A stretch of 64,000 nucleotides of DNA, from contig NZ_CANMNK010000003.1 in assembly GCF_947499265.1 (NCBI RefSeq), forward strand, positions 545,919 through 609,918, written 5' to 3'. Below, piece by piece: positions 17,899 to 25,041 of the stretch; position 1 is the first letter of the stretch; each line of letters starts with the position of its first letter. Below the pieces are notes generated by a model. It was not told the DNA's origin. It saw only the letters and a list, made by a program, of their open reading frames with translations, and did not search any database. A program made the position numbers and the translations under genes. The DNA is from an uncultured Roseobacter sp. GTDB lineage: Bacteria; Pseudomonadota; Alphaproteobacteria; Rhodobacterales; Rhodobacteraceae.

Positions 17899-18974
17899 CC
17901 GAAGCGTTGCGGACGCTTGAGGCGCGGTATTACACGGACCCGCAGATTTTCGAGATCGAGCGCAGCGGCCTGCTTGGGCGGACCTGGCAATTTGGCTGCC
18001 ATACCAGCCTGCTGACCACGCCCGGGGATTACACGACCTTCGAGATTGCGGGCGAAAGCCTCTTTGCCATCCGCGGGCGCGACGATCAGATCCGCGTTTT
18101 CTACAACGTATGCCAGCATCGGGCGCATCAACTGGTCTCTGGCACCGGCAGCACCCGCGTGGTGGCCTGCCCCTACCATGCCTGGACGTATGAGCTGACC
18201 GGTCAGTTGCGCGCCGGGCCGAACATCGATGCCGTCGCCGGGCTGGATAAATCAGATATCTGCCTGACCGAGGTGCGCGCGGAAAACTTCCTGGGCTTTC
18301 TCTTTGTCAATCTGGATCCCGATGCCCGGCCGATGGAAGACTGGTTTCCCAACACGCGCGCCCAGCTGGAGGAATGGGTGCCGCATTGGGCGCGGCTGCA
18401 GCCATTGGAGTGGGTCGATATCTCGGAGCGTTGCAACTGGAAAGTCTCCATCGAGAATTATTCCGAATGCTATCACTGCGCGTTAAACCATCCGACCTTT
18501 GCCACGGGCGTGGTGAAACCTTCGACCTACGACATCCAGCCGCAGGGCAAGTGCCTGCGCCACACCACCGAATGCCAGAACCTTGAGGCGATGCGCTACG
18601 ACATCCATTCCGGCCACGCCCATTACGACGCCTATTCCAGCTGGTTTTTGTGGCCCATGTTCAGCTTTCAGGTCTACCCCGGCAACGTGTTGAACACCTA
18701 CCACTGGCGTGAGATCGACGCGGATCATGTGGTGGTCTGGCGCGGCTGGTACGCCATCGACGGACAGGAGGACGCCACCGTGCGGCAACTGGCGGCACAG
18801 GACCGCGAAACCACTGTCGAGGAGGATATTCACCTGGTGGAATCGGTTCAGCGCGGGCTGAAGTCGCGCGGCTACAGGCCCGGCCCGCTGGTGGTTGATC
18901 CCGCTTCCGGCGTGAATTCCGAACATTCCCTCATGCACCTGCAGCAATGGATGCGGGAAGCGCTTGATGGGTGA
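17895..18974 (+). CDS. Rieske non-haem iron oxygenase, alpha subunit (choline/betaine monooxygenase-like)
   Basis: A 359-residue oxygenase. The Rieske [2Fe-2S] motif is at about residues 75-97 (YNVCQHRAHQ ... VVACPYHAWTYE, i.e. CxH-x16-CxxH). The catalytic mononuclear-iron motif is NYSECYHCALNHPTF near residue 190, the form seen in choline monooxygenase, glycine-betaine (GbcA) and carnitine oxygenases. It starts with an ATGA overlap inside the RpiR gene. No reductase gene is next to it, so electrons must come from a partner elsewhere. With the divergent dimethylglycine-dehydrogenase-like gene, this suggests oxidative demethylation of a quaternary or N-methyl compound. Confidence 0.88.
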   Translation: MTEALRTLEARYYTDPQIFEIERSGLLGRTWQFGCHTSLLTTPGDYTTFEIAGESLFAIRGRDDQIRVFYNVCQHRAHQLVSGTGSTRVVACPYHAWTYELTGQLRAGPNIDAVAGLDKSDICLTEVRAENFLGFLFVNLDPDARPMEDWFPNTRAQLEEWVPHWARLQPLEWVDISERCNWKVSIENYSECYHCALNHPTFATGVVKPSTYDIQPQGKCLRHTTECQNLEAMRYDIHSGHAHYDAYSSWFLWPMFSFQVYPGNVLNTYHWREIDADHVVVWRGWYAIDGQEDATVRQLAAQDRETTVEEDIHLVESVQRGLKSRGYRPGPLVVDPASGVNSEHSLMHLQQWMREALDG

Positions 18975-19025
18975 GGTCAACCCCGGCACAGGCGAGAAAC
19001 GGGCAGGTTTTGGTGAGTGAACGGT

Positions 19026-19056
19026 CCGTTGGCGGTGTTCAAACACCCGTTGGCGG
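19026..19056. repeat. Two 10-base direct repeats, 21-base period, enclosing an inverted repeat
   Basis: CCGTTGGCGG occurs at 19026-19035 and 19047-19056, two helical turns apart. Between and overlapping them is the inverted repeat GGTGTT-CA-AACACC (19034-19047). It lies 79 bases before the carboxymuconolactone-decarboxylase-like gene, where a transcription-factor site is expected. The protein that binds is unknown. Confidence 0.55.
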
Positions 19057-19134
19057 CTAAAGCGGATCGGGATATGGCCGGTAAAAGGGCACGAGGCGCT
19101 GTGGACCTTCGCCATCAAATTGAAAGGATGAGAC

Positions 19135-19515
19135 ATGAGCAGTTTTGACGAGGATCTTTTTCTGAAAGGGCTGGAGCAGCGCAAGGCGACCCTTGGTGCG
19201 GAATACGTTGAGGCAAACCTCGCTGCAGCGGATGATTTCACCCGCCCCTTTCAGGAGGCGATGACGGCCTGGTGCTGGGGCTTTGGCTGGGGCGATGACG
19301 TGATCGACGCCAAGACCCGTTCGATGATGAACCTCGCGATGATCGGCGCGTTGGGTAAGATGTCAGAGTGGGAAATCCATTGCCGGGGCGCGCTCACCAA
19401 CGGGGTGAGCAAGGAAGAAATCCGCGCCATCATTCATGTCGTCGCGATTTATTGTGGCGTGCCGCAGGCGTTGGAGTGTTTTCGGGTGGCCCGACGGGTG
19501 CTGGAAGAGACCTGA
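19135..19515 (+). CDS. Carboxymuconolactone decarboxylase (CMD) family protein, PcaC-like
   Basis: A 126-residue, all-helical CMD-family protein, close to PcaC in length. Family features are DDFTRPFQEAMTAWCWGFGWG, the helix RSMMNLAMIGALGKMSEWEIHCRGALTNG, and the C-terminal EEIRAIIHVVAIYCGVPQALE. There is no CxxC, so it resembles the decarboxylase branch rather than AhpD. AAAGGATGAG precedes the ATG. PcaC decarboxylates 4-carboxymuconolactone in the protocatechuate branch. The other pca ring-fission genes are not here, but a CoA-transferase that could act on 3-oxoadipate lies next door in convergent orientation. Confidence 0.8.
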   Translation: MSSFDEDLFLKGLEQRKATLGAEYVEANLAAADDFTRPFQEAMTAWCWGFGWGDDVIDAKTRSMMNLAMIGALGKMSEWEIHCRGALTNGVSKEEIRAIIHVVAIYCGVPQALECFRVARRVLEET

Positions 19516-19587
19516 CTGCATTTGTCTTGGAAAATCACGCACGCAGGGGATGATACCCCGCGCGCGCATGAGAGTTTCGACAGGGGG

Positions 19588-20211
19588 CTAGACGATTTTT
19601 GCCTGTGTTGCGGCGCGCATTTCTTCCTCTGACACGCCCTCCGCGGTCTCGACGATCTTCAGTCCACCTTCGACCACATCCAGCACGCCCAGATTCGTGA
19701 TGATCCGGTCCACAACGCCTTTGCCCGTCAGCGGCAGGGTGCATTCTTTCAGCACCTTGCTGTCGCCATGCTTGTTGGTGTGATCCATCACAACGATTAC
19801 CCGTCCGACGCCTGCGACCAGATCCATGGCGCCGCCCATCCCCTTAACCAGCTTGCCCGGGATCATCCAGTTCGCCAGATCGCCGTTTTCTGCCACCTCC
19901 ATGGCCCCCAGAATGGCCGCTGCGATCTTGCCGCCGCGGATCATGCCAAAGCTCTGGGCTGAATCGAAATAGGAGGTCCGGCGCAACTCTGTGATGGTCT
20001 GCTTGCCTGCGTTGATCAGGTCCGGGTCCTCTTCCCCCTCAAAAGGAAAGGGGCCCATGCCCAGCATGCCGTTTTCCGACTGCAGGGTGATGTCCTTTTC
20101 GCCAACGTAGTTTGCCACCAGGGTCGGAATGCCGATGCCAAGGTTGACATACATGCCGTCTTCGAGTTCTTCGGCGGCGCGCGCCGCCATCTGATTGCGA
20201 TCCCAAGGCAT
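19588..20211 (-). CDS. 3-oxoacid / 3-oxoadipate CoA-transferase, subunit B
   Basis: A 207-residue beta subunit of family I CoA-transferases (ScoB/PcaJ/AtoA). The catalytic glutamate is in the motif QSENGMLGMGP near residue 46. The start NQMAARAAEELEDGMYVNLGIGIP and the stretch MGGAMDLVAG are also typical. Its ATG overlaps the stop of the subunit A gene by one base (TAATG). The two form an alpha2beta2 enzyme that moves CoA from succinyl-CoA to a 3-oxoacid. Sequence alone does not separate acetoacetate from 3-oxoadipate as substrate; the CMD-family neighbour slightly favours an aromatic-degradation role. Confidence 0.9.
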   Translation of the reverse strand: MPWDRNQMAARAAEELEDGMYVNLGIGIPTLVANYVGEKDITLQSENGMLGMGPFPFEGEEDPDLINAGKQTITELRRTSYFDSAQSFGMIRGGKIAAAILGAMEVAENGDLANWMIPGKLVKGMGGAMDLVAGVGRVIVVMDHTNKHGDSKVLKECTLPLTGKGVVDRIITNLGVLDVVEGGLKIVETAEGVSEEEMRAATQAKIV

Positions 20212-20915
20212 TATGCGCCCTCCTTCTGGCGAACGGTGCGTTGTTCGATTCGTTTTTCGTGGGTGCCCTGGATCAGGCGGTGCACGTAGATGCCCGGCAG
20301 GTGGATGGTGTCCGGGTCAAGCGAGCCCAGCGGCACGATCTCCTCGACCTCCGCCACGCAGATGCGGCCACACATCGCCGCAGGTGGGTTGAAGTTGCGC
20401 GCGGTCTTGCGGAACACCAGGTTGCCCGTCTCATCGGCTTTCCACGCCTTCACGATCGACAGATCCGCAACGATCCCGCGCTCCATGATGTAGGTCTCGC
20501 CGTCAAATTCCTTGTGCTCCTTGCCCTCGGCAATCACCGTGCCGACGCCGGTTTTCGTATAAAAGCCAGGGATGCCGCAGCCGCCCGCGCGCATCCGTTC
20601 GGCGAGGGTTCCTTGCGGGTTGAACTCCAGCTCCAGCTCGCCCGAGAGGTACTGGCGCATGAATTCCGCGTTCTCGCCGACGTAGGAGGAGATCATTTTG
20701 CGCACCTGGCGCGTCTGCAACAGGATGCCGATGCCGAAGTCATCCACACCCGCATTGTTGGAGGCAAAGGTCAGGTTCTTGGTACCCGCATCCTTGATCG
20801 CCTGCAGCAGCAGTTCTGGGATGCCGCAAAGCCCGAAACCGCCGGCTGCGATTAGCATCCCGTCCTGCAACACCCCATCCAGCGCCTCAGACGCAGAGCT
20901 ATAGACTTTCTTCAT
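20211..20915 (-). CDS. 3-oxoacid / 3-oxoadipate CoA-transferase, subunit A
   Basis: A 234-residue alpha subunit (ScoA/PcaI/AtoD). The glycine-rich motif MLIAAGGFGLCGIPELLLQA and the segments NNAGVDDFGIG and NFNPPAAMCGRI are characteristic. I start at the ATG at 20915 (MKKVYSS), preceded by AAAGGAACG; the frame continues upstream but without family-like residues. It is the first gene of a two-gene operon with subunit B. The promoter should lie in the 186 bases before the hydrolase gene at 21102. Confidence 0.9.
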   Translation of the reverse strand: MKKVYSSASEALDGVLQDGMLIAAGGFGLCGIPELLLQAIKDAGTKNLTFASNNAGVDDFGIGILLQTRQVRKMISSYVGENAEFMRQYLSGELELEFNPQGTLAERMRAGGCGIPGFYTKTGVGTVIAEGKEHKEFDGETYIMERGIVADLSIVKAWKADETGNLVFRKTARNFNPPAAMCGRICVAEVEEIVPLGSLDPDTIHLPGIYVHRLIQGTHEKRIEQRTVRQKEGA

Positions 20916-21101
20916 CGTGCGCGTTCCTTTACGTTCAAGAAGTGACACGCTCTGGTCGAGCGCGGGCCGTATGCGTGACCCGAATCTTTGCCCGGACATT
21001 CTTCCGCGCAGGGCGATCATGCAACCACTTTGATGCAAAACACTGCTTTTCAGGTGCGCGATACGTGCGGATTGATGACCCACGCCGCTTCGGGATGCAT
21101 A

Positions 21102-21722
21102 TCAATCCTTTCCCGGGTCCGTGCTGAGAAAATCCTGAACGGCGCTAAGTTCGGATTGCGCGATCTCATGGCCGCCTGCGTGCCAGTGGATCCGTACGTC
21201 CGATCCCTGCGCCGACAGATATCGTTGCAAGGCCCGGGTTTGTTCGGGTGGGCAAATCGGGTCACGCTCCCCTGCGGAAATCAACACGCGCGTCTTGCGA
21301 AGCCCCGGTTGCGGTGCCGGTTGCCACGGGATCAACGGGTGCAAAAGAACCGCCTCCTGCACCAGATCAGGCTGCGCCAGCATGACCGAGGCCAGAATAT
21401 TGGCACCGTTTGAATACCCCAGCCCGATCACCCGCGATGGCGCCAACCGCGCAACATGCGCTCTCATGAAATGCGCCATGGCATCGGTACGCGCGGCCAA
21501 ATCAGCCATATCGTAAACACCCTCGCCCGTGCGGCGAAAGAACCGGGCGGCGCCCTGCTCTGATACGTCGCCACGCGGGGAGATTACATGCGCACCGGGC
21601 AGCAGATGGGTTGCCAGATCATGGAACTGCGCCTCATTGCCCCCGGTGCCGTGAAAGGTGAAGACAAGGGGTGCATCCCCTTGTCCCAAAGTCTCCTTGT
21701 ATAGGTAGCTGTCATGCGACAT
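21102..21722 (-). CDS. Alpha/beta hydrolase, phospholipase/carboxylesterase type
   Basis: A 206-residue alpha/beta hydrolase of the small esterase group (Abhydrolase_2; YpfH-like). The oxyanion region is LVFTFHGTGGNEAQF, the nucleophile serine is in GLGYSNGANILAS near residue 99, the acid lies in the ISAGERDPICPP region, and the final His is in WHAGGHEIA. GAGGA lies before the ATG. It begins 9 bases after the ring-cleaving dioxygenase gene, so the two are an operon. In Gram-positive MhqD/MhqO systems a hydrolase of this type is paired with the same kind of dioxygenase for quinone detoxification, which is the likely role here. Confidence 0.85.
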   Translation of the reverse strand: MSHDSYLYKETLGQGDAPLVFTFHGTGGNEAQFHDLATHLLPGAHVISPRGDVSEQGAARFFRRTGEGVYDMADLAARTDAMAHFMRAHVARLAPSRVIGLGYSNGANILASVMLAQPDLVQEAVLLHPLIPWQPAPQPGLRKTRVLISAGERDPICPPEQTRALQRYLSAQGSDVRIHWHAGGHEIAQSELSAVQDFLSTDPGKD

Positions 21723-21731
21723 GAGGCGTCC

Positions 21732-22664
21732 TCACCCGGCAATCGGTTGCAATGTACGCTCAAGTGTCGGGCGCAGATGTTCATGCTGCGTTGGCAGCTT
21801 CAACGCCTGACCCAGGTTTGCCGTATCTTCATCCCGGTCGAAACCGGGCTCATTCGTCGCAATTTCGAACAGAACGCCGCCGGGGGTCTGGAAGTAGATC
21901 GCCCAGAAATAGTCGCGATCAATGACCGGCGTGACCTGGTAGCCGGTGTCCATCAGCGCCTTGCGCACCTCCAGCTGTGCCGCCCTGTCTTCAACCGCAA
22001 AGGCGATGTGATGCACGGACCCCGCCCCCTGTCGGGAGGGTGCCACATCAGGCAGCGCCTCAAGGTCGATGGTATTGGCACCGGTCCCCTCCGCGACTGC
22101 AAAGCGGGTGATGTTTCCCGCTTGGTCGACTTTCTGGTAGCCCATGAAGCCCAGCAACTCTGCCATTGCCCCATCGTCCTGCAGCCGCATGCCAGCGGAA
22201 TGAAACCCGCGGATCGCATGATCTTCGGCGACCCCGTTTCCTGTCCACGGTGCACGTGTATCCGCGTCGATTTCGGCAAGCGCGAAGCCTTCGCCATCGG
22301 GGTTTTTGAACGTCAGACGCCTTTCCCCGAAGTGGTCCTGCAGGGCCAGTTCGCCAGCATGATATGCGGCAAGACGATCCTGCCAGAACGCCAGTGACCC
22401 TTTCGGCACCGAGAAGACGGTTTCGCCAATCTCTCCAGTGCCTTGACTGCCACGGATGATGTTGGGGAACGGGAAATACGTCATCACCGAGCCCGGCGTT
22501 CCCACCTCATCCCCGTAGTAAAGATGATAGACATCCGGCGCGTCAAAGTTGACGGTCTTCTTGACCCGGCGCAACCCGAGGACTTGGGTAAAAAAGGTAT
22601 TGTTCTCATTTGCATCCGCCGCCAGCGACGTCATGTGATGCAGGCCCTTGATTTGGTTCAGCAT
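21732..22664 (-). CDS. Ring-cleaving dioxygenase, VOC superfamily (MhqO/LinE-like)
   Basis: A 310-residue glyoxalase/bleomycin-resistance fold protein made of two vicinal-oxygen-chelate halves. The first half starts IKGLHHMTSLAADANENNTFF and the second has GSVHHIAFAVEDRAAQ. Metal ligands are expected at the His of each half and at the Glu in GGVLFEIATNEPG. The start at 22664 follows AAAGGAG. The family cleaves hydroquinones or substituted catechols, and in Bacillus it is part of a methylhydroquinone-stress response. It is the first gene of an operon with the hydrolase and is divergent from a LysR regulator. Confidence 0.86.
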   Translation of the reverse strand: MLNQIKGLHHMTSLAADANENNTFFTQVLGLRRVKKTVNFDAPDVYHLYYGDEVGTPGSVMTYFPFPNIIRGSQGTGEIGETVFSVPKGSLAFWQDRLAAYHAGELALQDHFGERRLTFKNPDGEGFALAEIDADTRAPWTGNGVAEDHAIRGFHSAGMRLQDDGAMAELLGFMGYQKVDQAGNITRFAVAEGTGANTIDLEALPDVAPSRQGAGSVHHIAFAVEDRAAQLEVRKALMDTGYQVTPVIDRDYFWAIYFQTPGGVLFEIATNEPGFDRDEDTANLGQALKLPTQHEHLRPTLERTLQPIAG

Positions 22665-22773
22665 GTCTTTCTCCTTTCGGTAGCGCGACCCTGCGGCCGC
22701 AACAGCTCCTGTTTCTGACCCCAAGATAGGGAAAGCCAACTGTTGCGATAAGCGGCGGATTATGGAAGTTATT

Positions 22774-22790
22774 ATCCCGCAAAGTGGGAT
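22774..22790. promoter_or_regulatory. LysR-type operator: ATCCC-N7-GGGAT
   Basis: An inverted repeat ATCCC-gcaaagt-GGGAT, partly extended on both sides (ATTATCCC / GGGATTAT), ends 6 bases before the start codon of the LysR gene. It fits the dyad-symmetric target of LysR-type regulators and its position implies autoregulation as well as control of the divergent dioxygenase operon. Confidence 0.62.
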
Positions 22791-22796
22791 TATATC

Positions 22797-23702
22797 ATGG
22801 CCGGACACCTGGAACGCATCAAAACCTTCTTGTCGGTCGCCAATGCGCAGAGCTTTTCCGCCGCCGCGCGGGCGCAGAACAGCTCCTCCTCGGCTGTGAC
22901 ACGCTACATTGCCGAACTGGAAGAAACTCTGGGGGTTCAGCTATTTGTCCGCACCACGCGAAAAGTGTCGCTCACCCAGGCGGGCCTGCAATATTACGAC
23001 AAGGTGCGCCCGCTGGTGACCGATCTTGCCCTTGCCGATGATCTGGCGCGGGCGCATCAGGACGCGCTGACCGGCGCACTGAAAATCAGCTGCCCGCTCT
23101 CCTTTGGTACCCGCTTTCTGAAAGACCCCCTGACCGAATATGCGGCATTGCACCCCGGCGTCGATTTGCGGGTCAACCTGACAGACAGCTTTGTCGATAT
23201 CATCAAGGATGACCACGACATGGCGCTGCGGATTTCTTCGGCGCCCAGCGACAAATCCACCATCTGGCGCAAGATCAGGCCCGTGCCGCGCTGTCTGGTG
23301 GCCGCCCCTGCCTATCTTGCCGGTGCTGCCGCTTTGAAGGTACCGAGCGATCTCGGCAACCACGCCTGTCTGGGCTACACCAACCAATCCGAGGGCGAGG
23401 TCTGGCAGTTGGCGCATGTAACGGGGAATACGGTCCGGCCCACGCGCGTGCCGCCCGGATTTGCCTGCAACAACGGCGATCTGATTGCGCAAATGGCCGT
23501 TGCTGGCGCGGGCATTGCCTTGTTACCGCGTTTTATTGTGCAGGAGGCCATCGCAACAGGCGCATTGGTTGAGGTGCTGTCAGAGTGGCGCGCGCCGGAG
23601 ATCTGGCTGACAGCGTTTTATCCGCCCTACCAGAAACTGCCGCTTGCCATCGATCAGTTCACCGAAGTTTTCGAGCGCCACGCCGATGATTTTGACCTGT
23701 AA
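22797..23702 (+). CDS. LysR family transcriptional regulator
   Basis: A 301-residue LysR-type regulator. The N-terminal winged helix-turn-helix covers about residues 5-62 (FLSVANAQSFSAAARAQN; RYIAELEETLGVQLFVRTTR), followed by the effector domain (GALKISCPLSFGTRFLKDPL; GAGIALLPRFIVQEAI). No good ribosome site is visible before the ATG at 22797, and the operator sits in its place. It is divergent from the ring-cleaving dioxygenase/hydrolase operon and is the likely regulator of that pair, perhaps sensing a quinone or phenol. Confidence 0.88.
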   Translation: MAGHLERIKTFLSVANAQSFSAAARAQNSSSSAVTRYIAELEETLGVQLFVRTTRKVSLTQAGLQYYDKVRPLVTDLALADDLARAHQDALTGALKISCPLSFGTRFLKDPLTEYAALHPGVDLRVNLTDSFVDIIKDDHDMALRISSAPSDKSTIWRKIRPVPRCLVAAPAYLAGAAALKVPSDLGNHACLGYTNQSEGEVWQLAHVTGNTVRPTRVPPGFACNNGDLIAQMAVAGAGIALLPRFIVQEAIATGALVEVLSEWRAPEIWLTAFYPPYQKLPLAIDQFTEVFERHADDFDL

Positions 23703-23877
23703 CGCGCGACGCAAATTCCCCACACCCTCTGATCGATCATGGCCATTCTGCGTGGAAAATGCGCAGACGGGTTGCAATGGCAGACAAGAATGCGGACAGT
23801 TTCACCACGAAACCGCGCAAAAGACGCGTTTCCGGCGCATCTGCATCGCCGCCGGGACTTGAAGGGGGGCAGAGCCA

Positions 23878-25041
23878 ATGGACACCGCGAGAGCAACGGG
23901 AAAAGCCTCGGGTCTGATCCTGCGCACGGTGCGGATCTGGTCCGGCCTGTTCCTCTTGGCTTTCGTGACCACACATCTGCTCAACGTCAGCCTTGGGGTG
24001 ATTTCTATCGATGCGATGGATGCGGCCCGGCCGTTCCTGTCCGGCCTCTGGGCCAACCCGGTCATGGGGCCGCTGCTGCTCAGCGCGCTTTTCATCCATT
24101 TCTGTCTTGGCCTTTGGGCGATCTATCGGCGTCCGACGCTGCGCACCAATCTGCAGGATCTCGTGCAGCTCTTTTCCGGTGTGATCGTGGTGCCGCTTTT
24201 GGCGACACATGCGGTGGGCGTGTCATCGCTCAAGCTGAATGGCGTCACGTTTGACTATGCTGCGGCGATCAAATTCTTCTGGTTGGGCCAACCGGCAATC
24301 GGGTTGTTGCAGGTGATCCTGCTCTCCGTTGTCTGGGTGCATGGGTGCGCCGGGTTGTTTACCTGGCTGCGCGCAAAGGAAAGCATGCGCAATGTGCTGG
24401 GCGGGCTCTACCCCATCGCGGTCGCGGTTCCGGTGCTGGCGCTTGTCGGCTTTGCCGAGGCCGGGCGCGGCGTTCTGATCGAAGCGCAAGCCATGCAAAA
24501 CGCCGCACCAGCCTATTCGGAGGCGCCCCCCGAATACGCCGAGACGCCAGCCCCCAGCGCGGCCCCCAGAGTGCCATATGAGGTGATCAAAGAGGTCACA
24601 AATCAGGTGATTTGGGGATCGCTTGCCCTGGCTTTACTCACCTTCGCGGCCCGTGGGGTGCGGGTGGCCCTGCGTAGGTCCGAAACCGTGCGCCTGCAGC
24701 GCGGTGATACGCCACCGATTGAGACCACATCCGCGCTGAGTGTCTATGATAGCTTCCAGGCGCATCATCAGCCGCACGCCGGTTTGTGTTCGGGGCGCGG
24801 GCGTTGCGGCACCTGCGCGGTGCGCATCCTATCCTCGGAGTTCCCACTGCCGGACCCAAGCGCTCTGGAGGCCAAAACCCTGGGCCGCCTTGGGGCGGCG
24901 GAGGATGTGCGACTGGCCTGCCAACTGATCCCCTCGGGTGGTTTTCTGCAAGTTGAGCCGCTTTACCCCGCGGATTACAGTTTCAAGGACGAGGACTATG
25001 CCCGGGTAGAGCCTCCGCGCGCCTCGGAGGCCCCGGCGTGA
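23878..25041 (+). CDS. Membrane-anchored [2Fe-2S] ferredoxin-domain protein (succinate dehydrogenase cytochrome b-like anchor)
   Basis: A 387-residue protein in two parts. Residues about 1-260 hold five to six hydrophobic helices with histidines (FVTTHLLNVSL, LFIHFCLGLWAIY, LLATHAVGV, VVWVHGCAGLFTWL), resembling the haem-binding anchor of succinate dehydrogenase. Residues about 285-370 are a plant-type [2Fe-2S] domain with CSGRGRCGTC and a fourth Cys in VRLACQL. The same pairing is known at the N-terminus of some rhizobial class III adenylate cyclases (CyaC type), but here no cyclase domain follows. The stop overlaps the start of the MscS channel gene (TGATG), so the two are made together. 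The role is probably redox sensing or electron transfer at the inner membrane. Confidence 0.78.
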   Translation: MDTARATGKASGLILRTVRIWSGLFLLAFVTTHLLNVSLGVISIDAMDAARPFLSGLWANPVMGPLLLSALFIHFCLGLWAIYRRPTLRTNLQDLVQLFSGVIVVPLLATHAVGVSSLKLNGVTFDYAAAIKFFWLGQPAIGLLQVILLSVVWVHGCAGLFTWLRAKESMRNVLGGLYPIAVAVPVLALVGFAEAGRGVLIEAQAMQNAAPAYSEAPPEYAETPAPSAAPRVPYEVIKEVTNQVIWGSLALALLTFAARGVRVALRRSETVRLQRGDTPPIETTSALSVYDSFQAHHQPHAGLCSGRGRCGTCAVRILSSEFPLPDPSALEAKTLGRLGAAEDVRLACQLIPSGGFLQVEPLYPADYSFKDEDYARVEPPRASEAPA

